Of a DNA stretch of 64,000 nucleotides, positions 53,368 through 64,000 are shown one piece after another; the stretch's first letter is position 1; every line of letters begins with the position of its first letter. Source of the stretch: Trochalopteron elliotii (Eukaryota > Chordata > Aves > Passeriformes > Leiothrichidae); the NCBI GenBank assembly GCA_024734555.1, contig JANPWX010000026.1, forward strand, positions 3,153,695 through 3,217,694, written 5' to 3'. The translations under genes and the position numbers were made by a program. Below the pieces are notes generated by a model. It had not been told where the DNA came from and searched no databases. It was given only the letters and a program-made list of their open reading frames with translations.

Positions 53368-54315
53368 GAAAACATAAAAATTAAATATAAAATGCATGTG
53401 TCTGCTAAAAAAAAGTGATTAATTTGAACTGACCATAAGAAAGGATTTTTGGAACTCCAACAGTTCCAAAAAAATCTAATTTTGTGCTATAGTACATCTA
53501 CATTAAAATACAAGCCTGTATCGAGGTTAGTCAATTCTAGTTTCGATTTAACCAGCAAATGGAAAAAGTGTGACCATTTGTAATTTTATATCCTGATATT
53601 CCTCTCCAAAGAAAAATCTTTCTCTTAAATATTTAAAGCTCAATATCAAATACTATTTTTGTATACTAACTAAAAGTAAAGACAAGGCTGCTCTGCCTGA
53701 GAAATGTCCAAAGACACTTTCAAGTTACTCTTATTTGCTTTTCAAATAGTGATTCAAAGAATAGAGCTAATTAATCACTTCAACTTCTTTTTAAGTCTGT
53801 TTAATGACAATTTTTAAAGTTGTGCAATCTGTTTAATTTAAAATACTACACTGAATTTTGAAAAAGGCTTTTTTTTTTCCCTGTAGTCTACACAAGGCAG
53901 AGTACAAATTTGCACTTGGCTCTTAAGATCCTTCAATCACTTTTGAACACATTCTGACAGATTTCTGTGCCAGATGGATGTGGATCAAGAATGTATAAAC
54001 ATATGGCAGGAATGGTAACCAATATGCTCCTGGAAGTGTATAATGATTAATTTCAAAATATATATCCCAGGGTTATTAATAGTCTCTCCTTGTAAGTTTC
54101 ATATTTTTGAAAGGTTGAGATTTAGAATAGCATAGTTTATATAAGTTTTCTCCAGTGAAGTACCAGCCCAGCAGAGCCTAACTGATAAGTGCCCGGAATG
54201 ATTGCAATGCTTAGTTACAGGCTTTTAGGCAGGAAAAGCCAATGAAATTATCCTTCATCAGCACATGTTCTGTCATCCTCAAGCAATTGACATGCTTTAT
54301 TTCATCCACCCTGTT
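53368..54315. other. Non-coding stretch, nothing recognised
   Basis: AT-rich, without coding or mobile-element signature. Poly-T run near 53871. Confidence 0.55.
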
Positions 54316-54445
54316 TCACTGTCAATCAGTGACGTCAATAAACAACTAGAAATAAAGGGCTTTGGTTTGCTTTAATTTACATGTGTGCAAATAATGATGT
54401 ATTTAATGTGAGTAAATAAATACACTGGCGAATCCAACAGCAAAT
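54316..54445. promoter_or_regulatory. Motif-dense segment, candidate conserved enhancer
   Basis: Within 30 bases lie three consensus sites: TGTCAATCA (54320-54328; PBX/MEIS TALE-type), the full CRE palindrome TGACGTCA (54330-54337) and AATAAACAA (54337-54345; forkhead-type). Further along are TTTAATTTAC and TGCAAATAATGATG, with homeodomain/POU-like cores. Retention of the CpG in TGACGTCA within CpG-poor DNA is mildly notable. The motifs are seen; regulatory function and conservation are inference and need alignment with other birds. Confidence 0.35.
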
Positions 54446-54615
54446 GAAACCAGGAGATTGTGCCCTCATAATGCTCTTGGAATCCTTCAAACACAATATT
54501 AGACAGTGAGCTAAAGATCTTTTACCAGGTCTTTCTCTCAGCACTCGTGAGACCCTCTTTAGTGATTTACCTTCTGCAGTTACTACACATATTGGTTCTA
54601 CAACCCCTTATTACT
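54446..54615. other. Non-coding spacer
   Basis: Short AT-rich sequence between the motif cluster and the A-rich tract; nothing recognised. Confidence 0.5.
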
Positions 54616-54730
54616 GGAAAAAAAGAACAACAACCAAAAAAAAAAAAAAAAAACCAAAAAAAAACTAAACAAAAAAAACCAACAAAACAACAGACACAAG
54701 GAAAACAACAAAAAAAGGAACAAACAGGAT
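54616..54730. repeat. A-rich low-complexity tract
   Basis: Runs of up to about 18 A are broken by CC, CT and CAAC, with no regular unit. I looked for a retroposed mRNA or SINE body to its left, which would make this a poly(A) tail, and recognised none. On the minus strand it gives a Phe/Leu-rich frame (54598-54876), which I reject. Confidence 0.9.
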
Positions 54731-57700
54731 AAAAGGGAAATTGGTGTCAGTATGTTTTGGAAACCAGTTTTACACCCTCCATCTCCCTGGCTTCTTTGTG
54801 ATGACTCATCAAGCAGCAAGTGCCAGATTTTTAAAAGGCATTTAGTACCTATGGATAATAATGTCATTAAGGACAAGGCGTCACAAAAACATTCTGCTCA
54901 AGTGCACTAGTACATGATAGACTTGGCTTCTCAAACCTTATGCTACTTAAAGCCAGATTATCCAAATTAGCTCTTTGAGATGTAGCCATGCACTAAACTT
55001 AATATTTCTCTTTCAACATCCTCTGACATTGTAACGGCTTATAACTAATTGTTTTGAAGTAAATAACTACATTTACTTCTCAGAAGTCCTGATTTAAAAA
55101 TGAAAAATCAGTATGACAACACATCTTGACATTTCCTTTTGTCACTTCACTCCCTATTCAGGAAATTTACCAACAAACCAGCTCGACTGGTCACTATCTA
55201 GTTTATCTTCATCAGAGAATGGGAAAGTCCATTCATCTTCCTTGTTTAAGTTTTTTCTCCTAAGTCCACCTCTACTTGTCCACCCAAGCATTGGAAATTT
55301 CTTTCTTTATTTTACTTTGCTAACAGTCAGTCCTAGGAAAATGAGCCATTTTAATTTAAGAAAATGCTCTAAATAAAAGCTATTTTCATTTTGCCATTTT
55401 ATTTCTTCATGGTTTGTCCCTTATTGGGCTCCTACTAGTGAATGTTTAACTGCCACTGTTTAGTACCAAGCAGATAAAACTGAGGATATATGAAAAAAAA
55501 TCCAAAACAGCATAGCTAACTTGTATCTCTGGGGTTTCAGCAGTACTTTGGCATCCAAACACCCATGTTTTCAGCTTTAATGGCTCTACTGCTGTGGCTA
55601 CTCACACCCTAACTGTTGAAGAGCTACAAATGCTGACAGACTCACAAGTTACTCTCTGCTGCTGGATAGAGTGTTTGCAGATGGATATCTGATTAGCATA
55701 TCCAAGCCTTCTTTAGTCTAAAGAGTTCAGTACTAGCAGCTCTGAAGCAGGGTAGAGCATTTTAGGCATCCAGGGAGATGAATGAGCTTTTGAAGAGGTG
55801 AAAATTCATGCTGCTGTAGTTTCACTAAATTTGAACAAAGCAATCAACAGCTTCTAGATATGGCACTGATTAACTCAGTACATCAATCCAGTATTGCAAC
55901 TTTAACTAGAAGGTTCCTAATGATCCTGATGAAAAACCAAGAGAGATTAAAAATAAAATCTGATATACTTTTATTTATTCCATTTTCCATCCTCAAAAAA
56001 AAAAATCACTTCTCTCTGAAGTGCTAATGTGGTAAATCAGCATTTACCTATGCATTTCACCACTTGCATGAAAAATAGTGTAATTAGTCTGTTGAACGGC
56101 TCTGTCACAGTACTGTCTCAGAAGCAAAACGAGCTGTGAAGAACTAGAGAGCTAAATCTTTACTCTGCTGAACCACAGTAACCCAGAAATAGGTTTCCTC
56201 ACAGCACTGTACATTTGCAAACAGCAAATTTACATACTATGTTTTTTCTACAGTTTTGCTGTAATTGCAAACTTGATCCTTTGATGTTTCTTGGCTCCTA
56301 CTACTTTTTTCTTACTTTTTTTTAGAAAAGGACATTTCAAGCAGTGATTTTGCAAGCTTTTTTGACACAAATTCCTACTTTGAAAAAGCAATTCGCTCAG
56401 GGATAGCATTTAGAGGAATGGAACATAACTAAGCCAAATATGGTTCTGGTGCAACACATTAAATGGTACCCTTCGGTCTCTGGGTATTAGTATATGTTAG
56501 TATATGTTTATGGGGAAACCATCTTCAGCTGTTGTAACCATATAGCTACAAAAATGATGTAGAAATACGAGTATATTTTGGTTTGTTCCTTATTTCCTAC
56601 CAAGTGACTACGAATGCGATTAACTTTTTAAAGTTTTTATTTCAAACTACCAAGTATGTAAGTAAGGGTAAATATCTGAAGTTTCTTTTCATTATTATGA
56701 CAGAAACAGCAAGTTTCTGAGTGTATTGAGTTATGTTTCACCCGAACTTAATTATATGTTACTCTGAATTTTTCTAATTTGACAAGTTTACAATATCCTG
56801 TATGTGCTACAAATGTTCCTTTTGAATTAGTAAGCTAAATCTTAGGGTTTAGATAGTCATACTAATAGCTCACATGACTTGACAAATCAGGATAATTTAT
56901 TCATGCAATTACTACTACATTAAGCAGGATTTGCATGCACAGGGGAGTGTTACTTAACCCAATAGAAAAGACGTCGTTGTTGGAAACTCTGTGAAAAGAA
57001 ATGTAAATATTTTCAAATTGAATTTGCCAAAAGATGACCATTACTTGATAACTCAACCTGAGGAAAATGATACTTGAGGTCATGTAGTTTTTCCATGTCA
57101 GGAAATTTACCACTACTTATCAAAGCTTTCGTTTGACAACATGTAATGTTGTATGTGCTCTAGGCAAAAAACATATTCCACAGCTTAAGACTACCAGTCT
57201 TCATTTTTTTACAACCATGACAGAAATGAATAAAAAGTATTAAAACAACAAATCTCGCTATTAGTATAGGATAGAATGGCTAAAAGGTCACCTTGTACCT
57301 CTTTTCTTGAGATGCCCATGTTAATGTTGATTCTAACTCATGCTGGGAGATAGAAAACTGGGGCAGTAAGAAGGACTGTAGACATCAATGTAAATCAGTT
57401 TTTTAGATAAATGATTTTTTTTAACTTATTGACTGTAAGCTCAGGGTGGTCTTAAAACTGAAGAAGTTTCTCAGAGAAAATATTAGCCTGTAATCCTTAT
57501 CAATCTTTCATTTATGTAACCAGTCCTTCAAAGTCAGAAGCCTAGACCTTAAGATCCATATAACTATCTCTGCATCACAGAAAAAAAGTTATAGAAAAAT
57601 CTTTTGCAACTTGTGTAAAAGGAGACACTGAATTTCAATGTATGTAACAATTTTCTGTATATATTTAAAATCTACAACCATATAATTTACACACTGTGTC

Positions 57701-57967
57701 CAATTGTGTTAGTGCCATATAAAGCCAAAGCACGTTATTTTCTGAAGCTATATTAAACCAGTATTAAACTAAATTTAATATTTACAAACAATGAATGACT
57801 AAACTGAAATACATTCAAAAACTGTCTCAATTAGCATAGGGAAAATGGGCCCTCTCATGACTCAGGCTATAAAATCAACATTTGCTAACTTGACACATCT
57901 ACAGGCATAACACTGATAGTACTGCACACAGGATTAAAACCATAAATACATTTTCTTGTACATCAAT
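54731..57967. other. Non-coding stretch, nothing recognised
   Basis: About 3.2 kb of AT-rich sequence. A 10-bp perfect tandem pair (TTAGTATATG twice, 56487-56506) and A-runs near 55491 and 55995 are the only simple features. The 87-codon frame at 55113-55376 resembles no family. Confidence 0.55.
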
Positions 57968-58528
57968 TGTGGTGTGCATTTTAGGTTTTTCCAAATTGCT
58001 GCAGGCCTCTGTTTCTTTGTTTTACATTGATTCCTCCCTGTACCCCTATGTCAAACCCCTTTTGGTTTTTCCCAAATTATGGGTCCTGTCCATCACTCTG
58101 CAGCCCACCCTGAAGCCTGGAAAGTTCTTGGAAGGCAGTCGAGTGATTTGGCAGGTTCTCGATTCCCCACTCCCCTTTTTAGGCATGGATTTGTTCTACT
58201 GTCTGTCCTTTGTGCTCTGGGTCACTCCCCCACCCCGGGATTGGTTCTAGGCTGTCCCCTACCCCTTTCCCTACCCCTATAGTTAAGGTGAGACACAGAG
58301 GGGAAAACTCACTTTTCGTGGGTTCCCCCTCTGGGTGAAATAAAACCCAGTTGAACCCCACGGGAGTCCTCTCTTCTTTCTTCGCCACTGCCACGCTTCT
58401 GCCCAAGGCCAAGACCCTCAAGATCAGAAAGGTACCAAGCTGTACCCTTAAATGTGAGCTCGGTGCAAGAGCTGTCTGGAAAGCAGCACCGAACCCCCGC
58501 ATACATCAGCCTGCCAACTCATGCAACA
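57968..58528 (+). mobile_element. Solo LTR of an endogenous retrovirus (class I-like)
   Basis: The element begins TGTGGTGTGCATTTTAGG and its C-rich body contrasts sharply with the surrounding AT-rich DNA. A poly(A) signal AATAAA lies at 58339-58344, giving plus orientation, with about 185 bases of R/U5 after it. I place the right end at ...ATGCAACA (58528) because TCAAT precedes the left end (57963-57967) and GCAAT follows (58529-58533), a 4-of-5 match; an earlier end near 58505 is possible. No primer-binding site follows and no proviral gene is present, so it is a solo LTR. It is related to the minus-strand LTR at 62461-63125. The overlapping frames of 65 to 107 codons in it come from composition. 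Confidence 0.78.
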
Positions 58529-58533
58529 GCAAT

Positions 58534-59631
58534 GTAGACAGACCCCAATAACATACCAGAATTTGCAACAGTTCCGTCCATGCTGGAGACTCAAAACCAA
58601 GGGATGAAGCAGAGCTATTTTTCAGCAAGCCAAAAACAGGTTCTGATTTATATTGGGGGAGCATCTGGTAATAGCCATCTTTTCATTACATAAGAATTGT
58701 GGTATTTTTTTCTATTTGCTTAATTATGTTCCTGCAGAAACAAAATGCAAATACCAAAGTATTAGTTCCAAATAAACAACAGAGAAAACATTATTATATA
58801 TGGATATTTTTCTGCTTAATTTTCAGGGCACTTAAATTTCCATCAATTTCCACATCATAATGATCATTTGCCTAACGATAATTTCACAACTACTATACTA
58901 TTATTAAAAAAAAATCAAAATTACATATATTATTGAATGGAGAACCTCCATGTAACCTATATGAGTTTTTTGCTTGTTTGGTTGTGCCAGCAGTATTACC
59001 AGTGGTCTACAGCACGCAGCCCATATGTTCCTCCACTATTGTGCATGGTTATTTTTCAAGCAGGTTCTCAAAGCAGATGTTCAAATATTCTGTAACGCTC
59101 CCACAGAGACTTCAGGTTGAATTGCTGCCCTCCATTTGATCCCGCTAAGGGAAAACCTTGCTTCACAGGTAACAGCTGACAGATAAAGACATTTAGATGA
59201 CCTCCTCTTCCCTCAATCAATACTTATTTTTTTAAAAAAAATGTTTCACTCCTTTTGACACTGGAGAAAACAACAACAAATGAACAGTTAGATTGGCTGT
59301 TGTCAGAGAAAGTTGCTGGAAAAGTGATAAATCTGTACTGTGGGGAAGAATTGAACATTACTTCTACAATGAAATGGCTTGGGGTGGGAAAACAGCAATT
59401 TGTCATGATCACCAGTGGACTAGTGCTAGGCAGTAAACAAAAAAGCAGCATAAACTCCAGGAATTACTATGAAAGAAAAATGGAAAAAAACCTCCATTAC
59501 ACCACAGTAAAAAACATCCTTCTTGTACTCCTTGAATATCCCTCTCTGCTATTCCCAAAAAGGACACAAAAGAACTGCAAAAAGCCAAGCAAAGATAAGT
59601 AACACTTTCCATATGAACAACTAAGTAGCCC
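58534..59631. other. Non-coding stretch, nothing recognised
   Basis: AT-rich sequence between the LTR and the old CR1 relic. It holds a 115-codon plus-strand frame (59255-59602) that is Lys/Leu-rich and matches no family I know; a run of seven or more A bases precedes it. I do not call it a gene. Confidence 0.5.
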
Positions 59632-59830
59632 AGGATTGTTCAATTTGAGTAAGGAGGAGTTCAAAGCCTACAAAAACATAAATTGCATAGACATGGTGGA
59701 GAGCTGACTAGATTATTCACTGCCTCTGTCTACACGAGCACTGGGCATATTCAAGTGAAACTAAGAGATACAGGCTTGGAACAAACAAAAGGCTGTGATT
59801 CATTGTACGCTGCTACCCTGAATTGTGTCA
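59632..59830 (+). repeat. Ancient CR1-L-like relic
   Basis: A heavily diverged CR1 piece. AGGATTGTTCAATTTGAGTA at about 59632, CATGGTGGAG at about 59693, ACACGAGCACTGGGCATATT at about 59732 and GGAACAAACAAAAGG at about 59778 follow, in order, the ORF2 C-terminal region of the old CR1 lineage shared by birds, turtles and crocodilians (intact copies read as '..NTRTRGHPMKL..SRFKTNKRK'-type protein). Many substitutions and no open frame indicate an age greater than the other CR1 copies here. Ends are approximate. I rely on remembered family structure, so confidence is moderate. Confidence 0.65.
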
Positions 59831-61475
59831 CCCCTAGCCAGAAGACATGCAGAGAGTTTTGTGGATTCAGAGGAAGAGTGTGCAAAGTGAACTTTTGAAT
59901 GTTTCTAAATAGGAACCATATCAATACCAAATACCTAAATACCTAAATGATACAAAGCTCAGGAAATCCTGTTAGCCAAAATACAGTCAGAGAACAATAG
60001 AATATCTTGAGGAAGTTTTATATCCTTTTACACTGTTTTTTATCCTTCTTCAGGCATCAGTATATGTACGTCTTAGAGTCAGGATACCATGCTACGTAGA
60101 GTCATAGGCTGAACCACTGAGCTATTTTCATGTTCTGAAATTTTCCAAAAGACAAGGCTGAGGTTTGACAAAATTTATATTGGAAAAAATTCTCCCTTCA
60201 GGGCGGAATTAAAATCTTAACTGCATAGATAGAGAGAAAAACATCAAAGTAGAAAAGCATACATTCTAGGGTCTAGGGCAGTCAGGCTTAATCTCTGCTA
60301 GTCTGCCATTTGTAGGGTGAGCAGCAACCTGAAAAACAGCTGTTCTCTATATTTAAACATTGATTTTGCCACAGAGAGCGTCTCTAGAGCTCAGAAGATT
60401 CCTGCGACAGCATTAACTGGCTAGACATTCAAGTCTGTGTTTTGTTGACCAGAATAGAGAAAACTGAACAATTAGAGGCAGAGATATAGCAAGTCTGCTG
60501 CCAGTAGTGTGATGGTGAGATCATTCACACAGCAATGATCTGAGAGGAGAACACCCGGACACTTAGACGCTGACTTCACCTGCACTTTGGTGGGGTGGGA
60601 ATAATGCAACAGGCAGCCAGATAAGCTTGTGTGATGCTGCATGTGAACTCTGATGCTGCACTAAGACAGCAACATTAGCAGAAGCTCAGCACTGCCCCAC
60701 TGCTGGATTTAAGCTGGTTTGTTTTAGAGCTGTTGGGAGGAAGTAGAAAACCTGTAAGGAGCTACTCTCTATTTTTCACATTCCAGATGTATTTCCAGAC
60801 AAGAGGCTGTTTACAGACCTACTTATCTCCTAGTGTGAAAAATTCTGATAGATCTTGGGTTATTTCAATACAGATCTGGGCTCTTTTGAAATCTTGGGGG
60901 CTGGTTCGTGTTATAAAAGCTTTGCCATATTGATACGTGTTAGTGTGCTACACGTTAATCTATTTTTATGGACTGTAATATTGACAAAAATGATCTCTGT
61001 TTTTGATATATCAAAATATACAAAATTCAACAGCAGAGAAAAGGAAAAAATACACAAACATATACACATGGCTATTCTCTATGTAACATTTTGCCTTTCT
61101 TGACTGTACACATACGATGCTCGTTGAATACAGGCAAACAGATTTGCTACCACTGGCAGCTCTGAAAGGCATTCTTTTAAAAAGACAAATCAATGTACTA
61201 ACAGTTCATTTTTTTTGTTTTTTTTTTAAATATATGTAAACAAATTACATAGTTATCATGAAATATTTGGTTATAGAATTGCAACAGATACCTGTATCTG
61301 CTAACTTAACAAATAGGTTCACACATTTGCTAGCACTATGGGATTGCATTATATATTAGAGGTTATTTTGGAAGATCTTTGTTCTAAGTTCTTTTGAGGT
61401 CTGTGTTACTGTCAAGAGCCAAGAGCTTTGACAGCTGTTGCCAGCTCTATGTGGTTTGTTTAGAACAATAAGAGA
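59831..61475. other. Non-coding stretch, nothing recognised
   Basis: AT-rich to mixed composition. Contains a short tandem AAATACCT pair near 59930-59947. Open frames of 60 to 82 codons around 60733-61193 conflict on the two strands and resemble no family. Confidence 0.55.
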
Positions 61476-61488
61476 GTTGCCTAGCAAC
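61476..61488. promoter_or_regulatory. Canonical RFX X-box (GTTGCCTAGCAAC)
   Basis: GTTGCC and AGCAAC are separated by one base, an exact fit to the RFX dimer consensus GTNRCC(0-3N)RGYAAC. Twelve fixed bases would occur by chance about 0.004 times in 64 kb of random sequence. RFX family sites of this kind are common in conserved non-coding elements and ciliary gene promoters. No promoter or gene is seen next to it. Confidence 0.6.
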
Positions 61489-62460
61489 ATCACATCACAC
61501 ATTTGATACCCTACAGTATCTCACATTCCTAACTACTCTGCACATCTTCACAACTTAAAGGGACACTGTCAAGTTAATAACTTTACATGAAAAGTGGACT
61601 TCTATTTCACCCATAATTAAATATATGAGGTGAGAGAAAGAAAACTGACATTAATAAAATATTATTTGCACTTTCTTTGCAGTAACATTTTACATTTTAT
61701 CTCAAATCAGCAATATCTGTTATCACTTATGGCCACACTGTTTGGCTTAAAAATAGTTTAGTAAAAAGCAAAGTTTTCATAAAGAATTTTACCTTACTAA
61801 CATAGATCTTACAAAATTGATGTTTTTCTCTGTATACATGCAATTCCTATCACACACATTATATTATATGCACCACCAAACTTTTTATAAAATAAGGATT
61901 TACTGTCAAAAAATTAATTGGTTATTTTTTTCTGTTAGATTGCATTTATATATAGCAAAGGCTTGTTAGAAAGACCTGTGGGGCCTTCAGACCTCATGCA
62001 AAGTCACAGAGAGTTTAGGGTCCTTTGCTTACATGAATTGCAGCCCTAGTTTGGGAGAAGTCAGACTCATAGAGAAAGATATTAAGGAAAAAAAAATGAA
62101 AAGCCAAGGAGTAATAAAGTGATTAGGAGAGGTGAGGAACAAAAACTGCTCAACAGAGATGTGAAATGAAATACTGTAGATGAAAGAAAAATTAACAATG
62201 AAAAAAAAATGAAGGCTGAATCTTTATCAATAACATCTATAGCTTTTTTTTGAGTTGATATTTTTGGTTGCTTTGTTTTTTTGTTTTTAACTGCTACAAA
62301 AGGACCAGAGAGACAAAAAATACACAGCATAGCTTTCAAAACAGTAATCATACTCTCAGGTATTTTCTTCTCCTTTTTCCATCCACAACTACATAATAAA
62401 AGGTCTTAATGCACCAATGGTAAAGTTTCATTTTTATCTAGTGGAGAATTCAAATACTGC
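61489..62460. other. Non-coding stretch, nothing recognised
   Basis: AT-rich with several A and T runs (for example near 62084-62098 and 62199-62210). No coding or mobile-element signature. Confidence 0.55.
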
Positions 62461-63125
62461 TGCGGTGTCAGTGTCTCTTTGCCTGGGCCAGCCCTGGCCC
62501 CACGGCAAGAAGGGGCACGGCTCGGTAGCTGAGTGGGCCTTGCCCATCCCGTGGGTGCTGGTTTGCCTGCAGGAGTGAAGTGATGACAGCAGGAAAGGAG
62601 GAGACAGTCTGCTCAGGCTTCAACCACTGGCTTTATTCATCCCACAGTGGGGATAACCTCAGCTCAGGGTGTCTGCCCCAGCACAGACCCCTTGCCACTC
62701 GGAGCCCCAAGCAGACCAAGAGAGAAAGAGACAAGGCACCTGAAAGTTACATCTTACATTCGGGGGAGGAATTTGGGGATGGGTTTGACTGAGGACAAAT
62801 CAGGGACCATGTGGGCATGGCTCTGCAGGTAAATGACACATATTACAACAAATCAATAATTTAGGCCGGGAGACAGCCACAGTCTTGTCCAATCACTCAA
62901 CGCCCTCACTGGAACATTCTAGACTTTTGGGAGAGGCTTCAAAGTGATAGACAAGACCCAGGGGCTGTATAACTTATGACTGACACATAATGAGGGTTGG
63001 GGTAAAACCAAAAAGGGTTAAACATGGGTGACATGGGACAAACCATTACAAATTATAAAAAACAATATAAAACAAGGAACAAATACATACATAAAAACTG
63101 ATAAAACCAAAAACACACCACTACA
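62461..63125 (-). mobile_element. LTR of an endogenous retrovirus, minus strand (class I-like)
   Basis: Read on the minus strand, this starts at or near TGTAGTGGTGTG (63125) or TGGTGTG (63120). It carries a TATA-like TTATACA (around 62966-62972) and AATAAA (plus-strand TTTATT at 62632-62637), then a GC-rich R/U5 ending near 62461 in ...ACACCGCA. Segments line up with the LTR at 57968-58528: the start, CTTTTTGGTTTT, the 25 bases at 62935-62959 (about 21 of 25 identical to 58081-58105) and GTTGAGTGATTGG. With ends 62461-63120 the flanks are CTGC and CTAC, a possible decayed 4-bp duplication. The minus-sense sequence upstream is not purine-rich and no primer-binding site follows, so a solo LTR is likely. 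The 134-codon minus frame at 63018-63422 runs across its edge and is not proviral coding. Confidence 0.75.
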
Positions 63126-64000
63126 AAAGAGATGTATTAGAAATGTAAAATAATTCAAAGGAATATGGAAATTTTTAGCCACCCTAGGGCATCTGGAGAG
63201 TTGCCAGCACAATTCCCTAAAATTGAACAGAACAATTGTAAAGTATAGACAAAAGCACACATACAGAGTTACACATTTGAGAATTTGGGAGTCATTAATC
63301 TTGTATTTCAACATGTTGGGAAATATTTGTTTCCAGTGGTTTAAAGTCTTTTGGGGTATTTTTAAAACATTATGAGCTTCTGCAAAGAGTATCAAGCTCC
63401 TTAAATGTAACCATGACACCATTGGATTGTTACTGTGAAAACTTTTGCCATGTCTCCCTTTCTTGCACTCCCACTGTCAGATGCTGATTCTCTGGTTGGG
63501 AATTAGCTGTGATTCATAAACCACTACTACTGCAACACCAGATTCTCCATTTAAAGCACAAAGGTCTTACCCGAATTAATTAGCACAAGCGTGTTTCTGG
63601 TGTATCATTTGAACTGCTTGGTTAACTAACAATGTCGATAGCTGGGGGGTTTTGTTTATGTTTATATGATGAGGCAGCATTTGGGACTGAGGAATTATAT
63701 CACATTATATCCAATCCAATCAGGTCAGTTAAATGAAGCCAGGTGGCAGAAGATGAGGCCATCACTGAAGCTTTTGAAGTGTTACATCATATAAAAGTGT
63801 CATGGATGCTCAGCAAGTGCATAAATATCACTGAGGATGGCAACATTTGCTAATTCAGAGGACATAGAAAAAAATAATGTGAGCATATTTAGCTAGGTAT
63901 CAAAGCTAATTGCCCACCATCTGAAGAATAGAATGATGTAAGAAAAGAAACAAAGGAAAGGGTTAAAACCAATGCAAAGTTCAAGACTTTCTGAAAGAAG
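63126..64000. other. Non-coding stretch at window end
   Basis: AT-rich sequence. The minus-strand reading TGTCATGG at about 63418 looks like an LTR start, but nothing following it supports one and the related LTR begins at 63120-63125 instead. No gene or RNA recognised. Confidence 0.5.

Noticed and set aside
54616..54730. Poly(A) tail of a processed pseudogene or SINE
   Set aside because: No retroposed body or flanking duplication was recognised next to the A-rich tract.
54598..54876. 92-codon Phe/Leu-rich minus-strand frame
   Set aside because: It arises from the A-rich low-complexity tract.
59255..59602. 115-codon plus-strand frame as a gene
   Set aside because: No family resemblance, no splice or promoter context, and the length is not exceptional for 64 kb of six-frame AT-rich sequence.
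63405..63420. LTR start TGTCATGG on the minus strand
   Set aside because: Comparison with the related LTR at 57968 places the true start at 63120-63125, and no duplication supports the outer position.
63018..63422. 134-codon minus-strand open frame, hydrophobic, as a possible membrane protein or retroviral env remnant
   Set aside because: It crosses the 5' edge of the minus-strand LTR, has AT-driven Phe/Leu/Ile content and no env, gag or pol motif, and there is no polypurine tract before the LTR.
1..64000. tRNA, snRNA, 5S or 7SK genes
   Set aside because: I looked by eye for B-box sequences (GGTTCGANTCC type) and known small-RNA starts on both strands and saw none. A computed search with tRNA and covariance models would be decisive.

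Overview
The window looks like AT-rich, CpG-poor, repeat-interspersed vertebrate nuclear DNA, most probably from a bird. The evidence is the repeats: five CR1 non-LTR retrotransposon fragments, four of them of typical avian 3'-end or ORF2 types, and several LTR remnants of endogenous retroviruses with the TGTCATGG- or TGTGGTG-type ends common in birds. A songbird is an inference, not something I can prove. I found no intact protein-coding gene, no tRNA, rRNA or recognisable small RNA, and no exon that I can name. The open frames are short, unrelated to families I know, or sit inside repeats. The window therefore reads as intergenic 'gene desert' or the inside of a very long intron.

Layout. 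Positions 1-16100 are single-copy-looking AT-rich sequence with a small tandem/hairpin structure (1519-1589) and two RFX X-box-like inverted repeats (11505-11536, 15238-15251). A short CR1 3' end lies at 16100-16237 (+). After about 9.7 kb without a recognised element comes a 420-bp CR1 3' end on the minus strand (25899-26320). A GC-richer, possibly LTR-derived block lies at 34777-35480, and A-rich/(CAAA)n DNA at 38725-38876. From 39.9 to 45.5 kb is the densest repeat cluster: an internally deleted CR1 ORF2 piece (39959-40375, +), a solo LTR with a perfect 6-bp target-site duplication (40852-41290), and a long solo LTR with a 4-of-5 matching duplication (43877-45479). At 46528-46547 there is a perfect 20-bp palindrome containing a full X-box, next to a 22-bp tandem duplication. 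At 52653-53367 (-) is the best preserved CR1, retaining the C-terminal part of ORF2. A motif-dense segment with TALE, CRE and FOX consensus sites lies at 54316-54445. Two related LTRs in opposite orientation lie at 57968-58528 (+) and 62461-63125 (-), with an ancient CR1-L-like relic between them at 59632-59830, and a canonical X-box at 61476-61488.

No genes work together here. The main biology visible is retrotransposon history (at least nine insertions of different ages, the LTR at 40852 probably the youngest) plus a few candidate regulatory motifs. I did not find an undescribed gene system. The most testable non-repeat signal is the recurrence of RFX-type inverted repeats.
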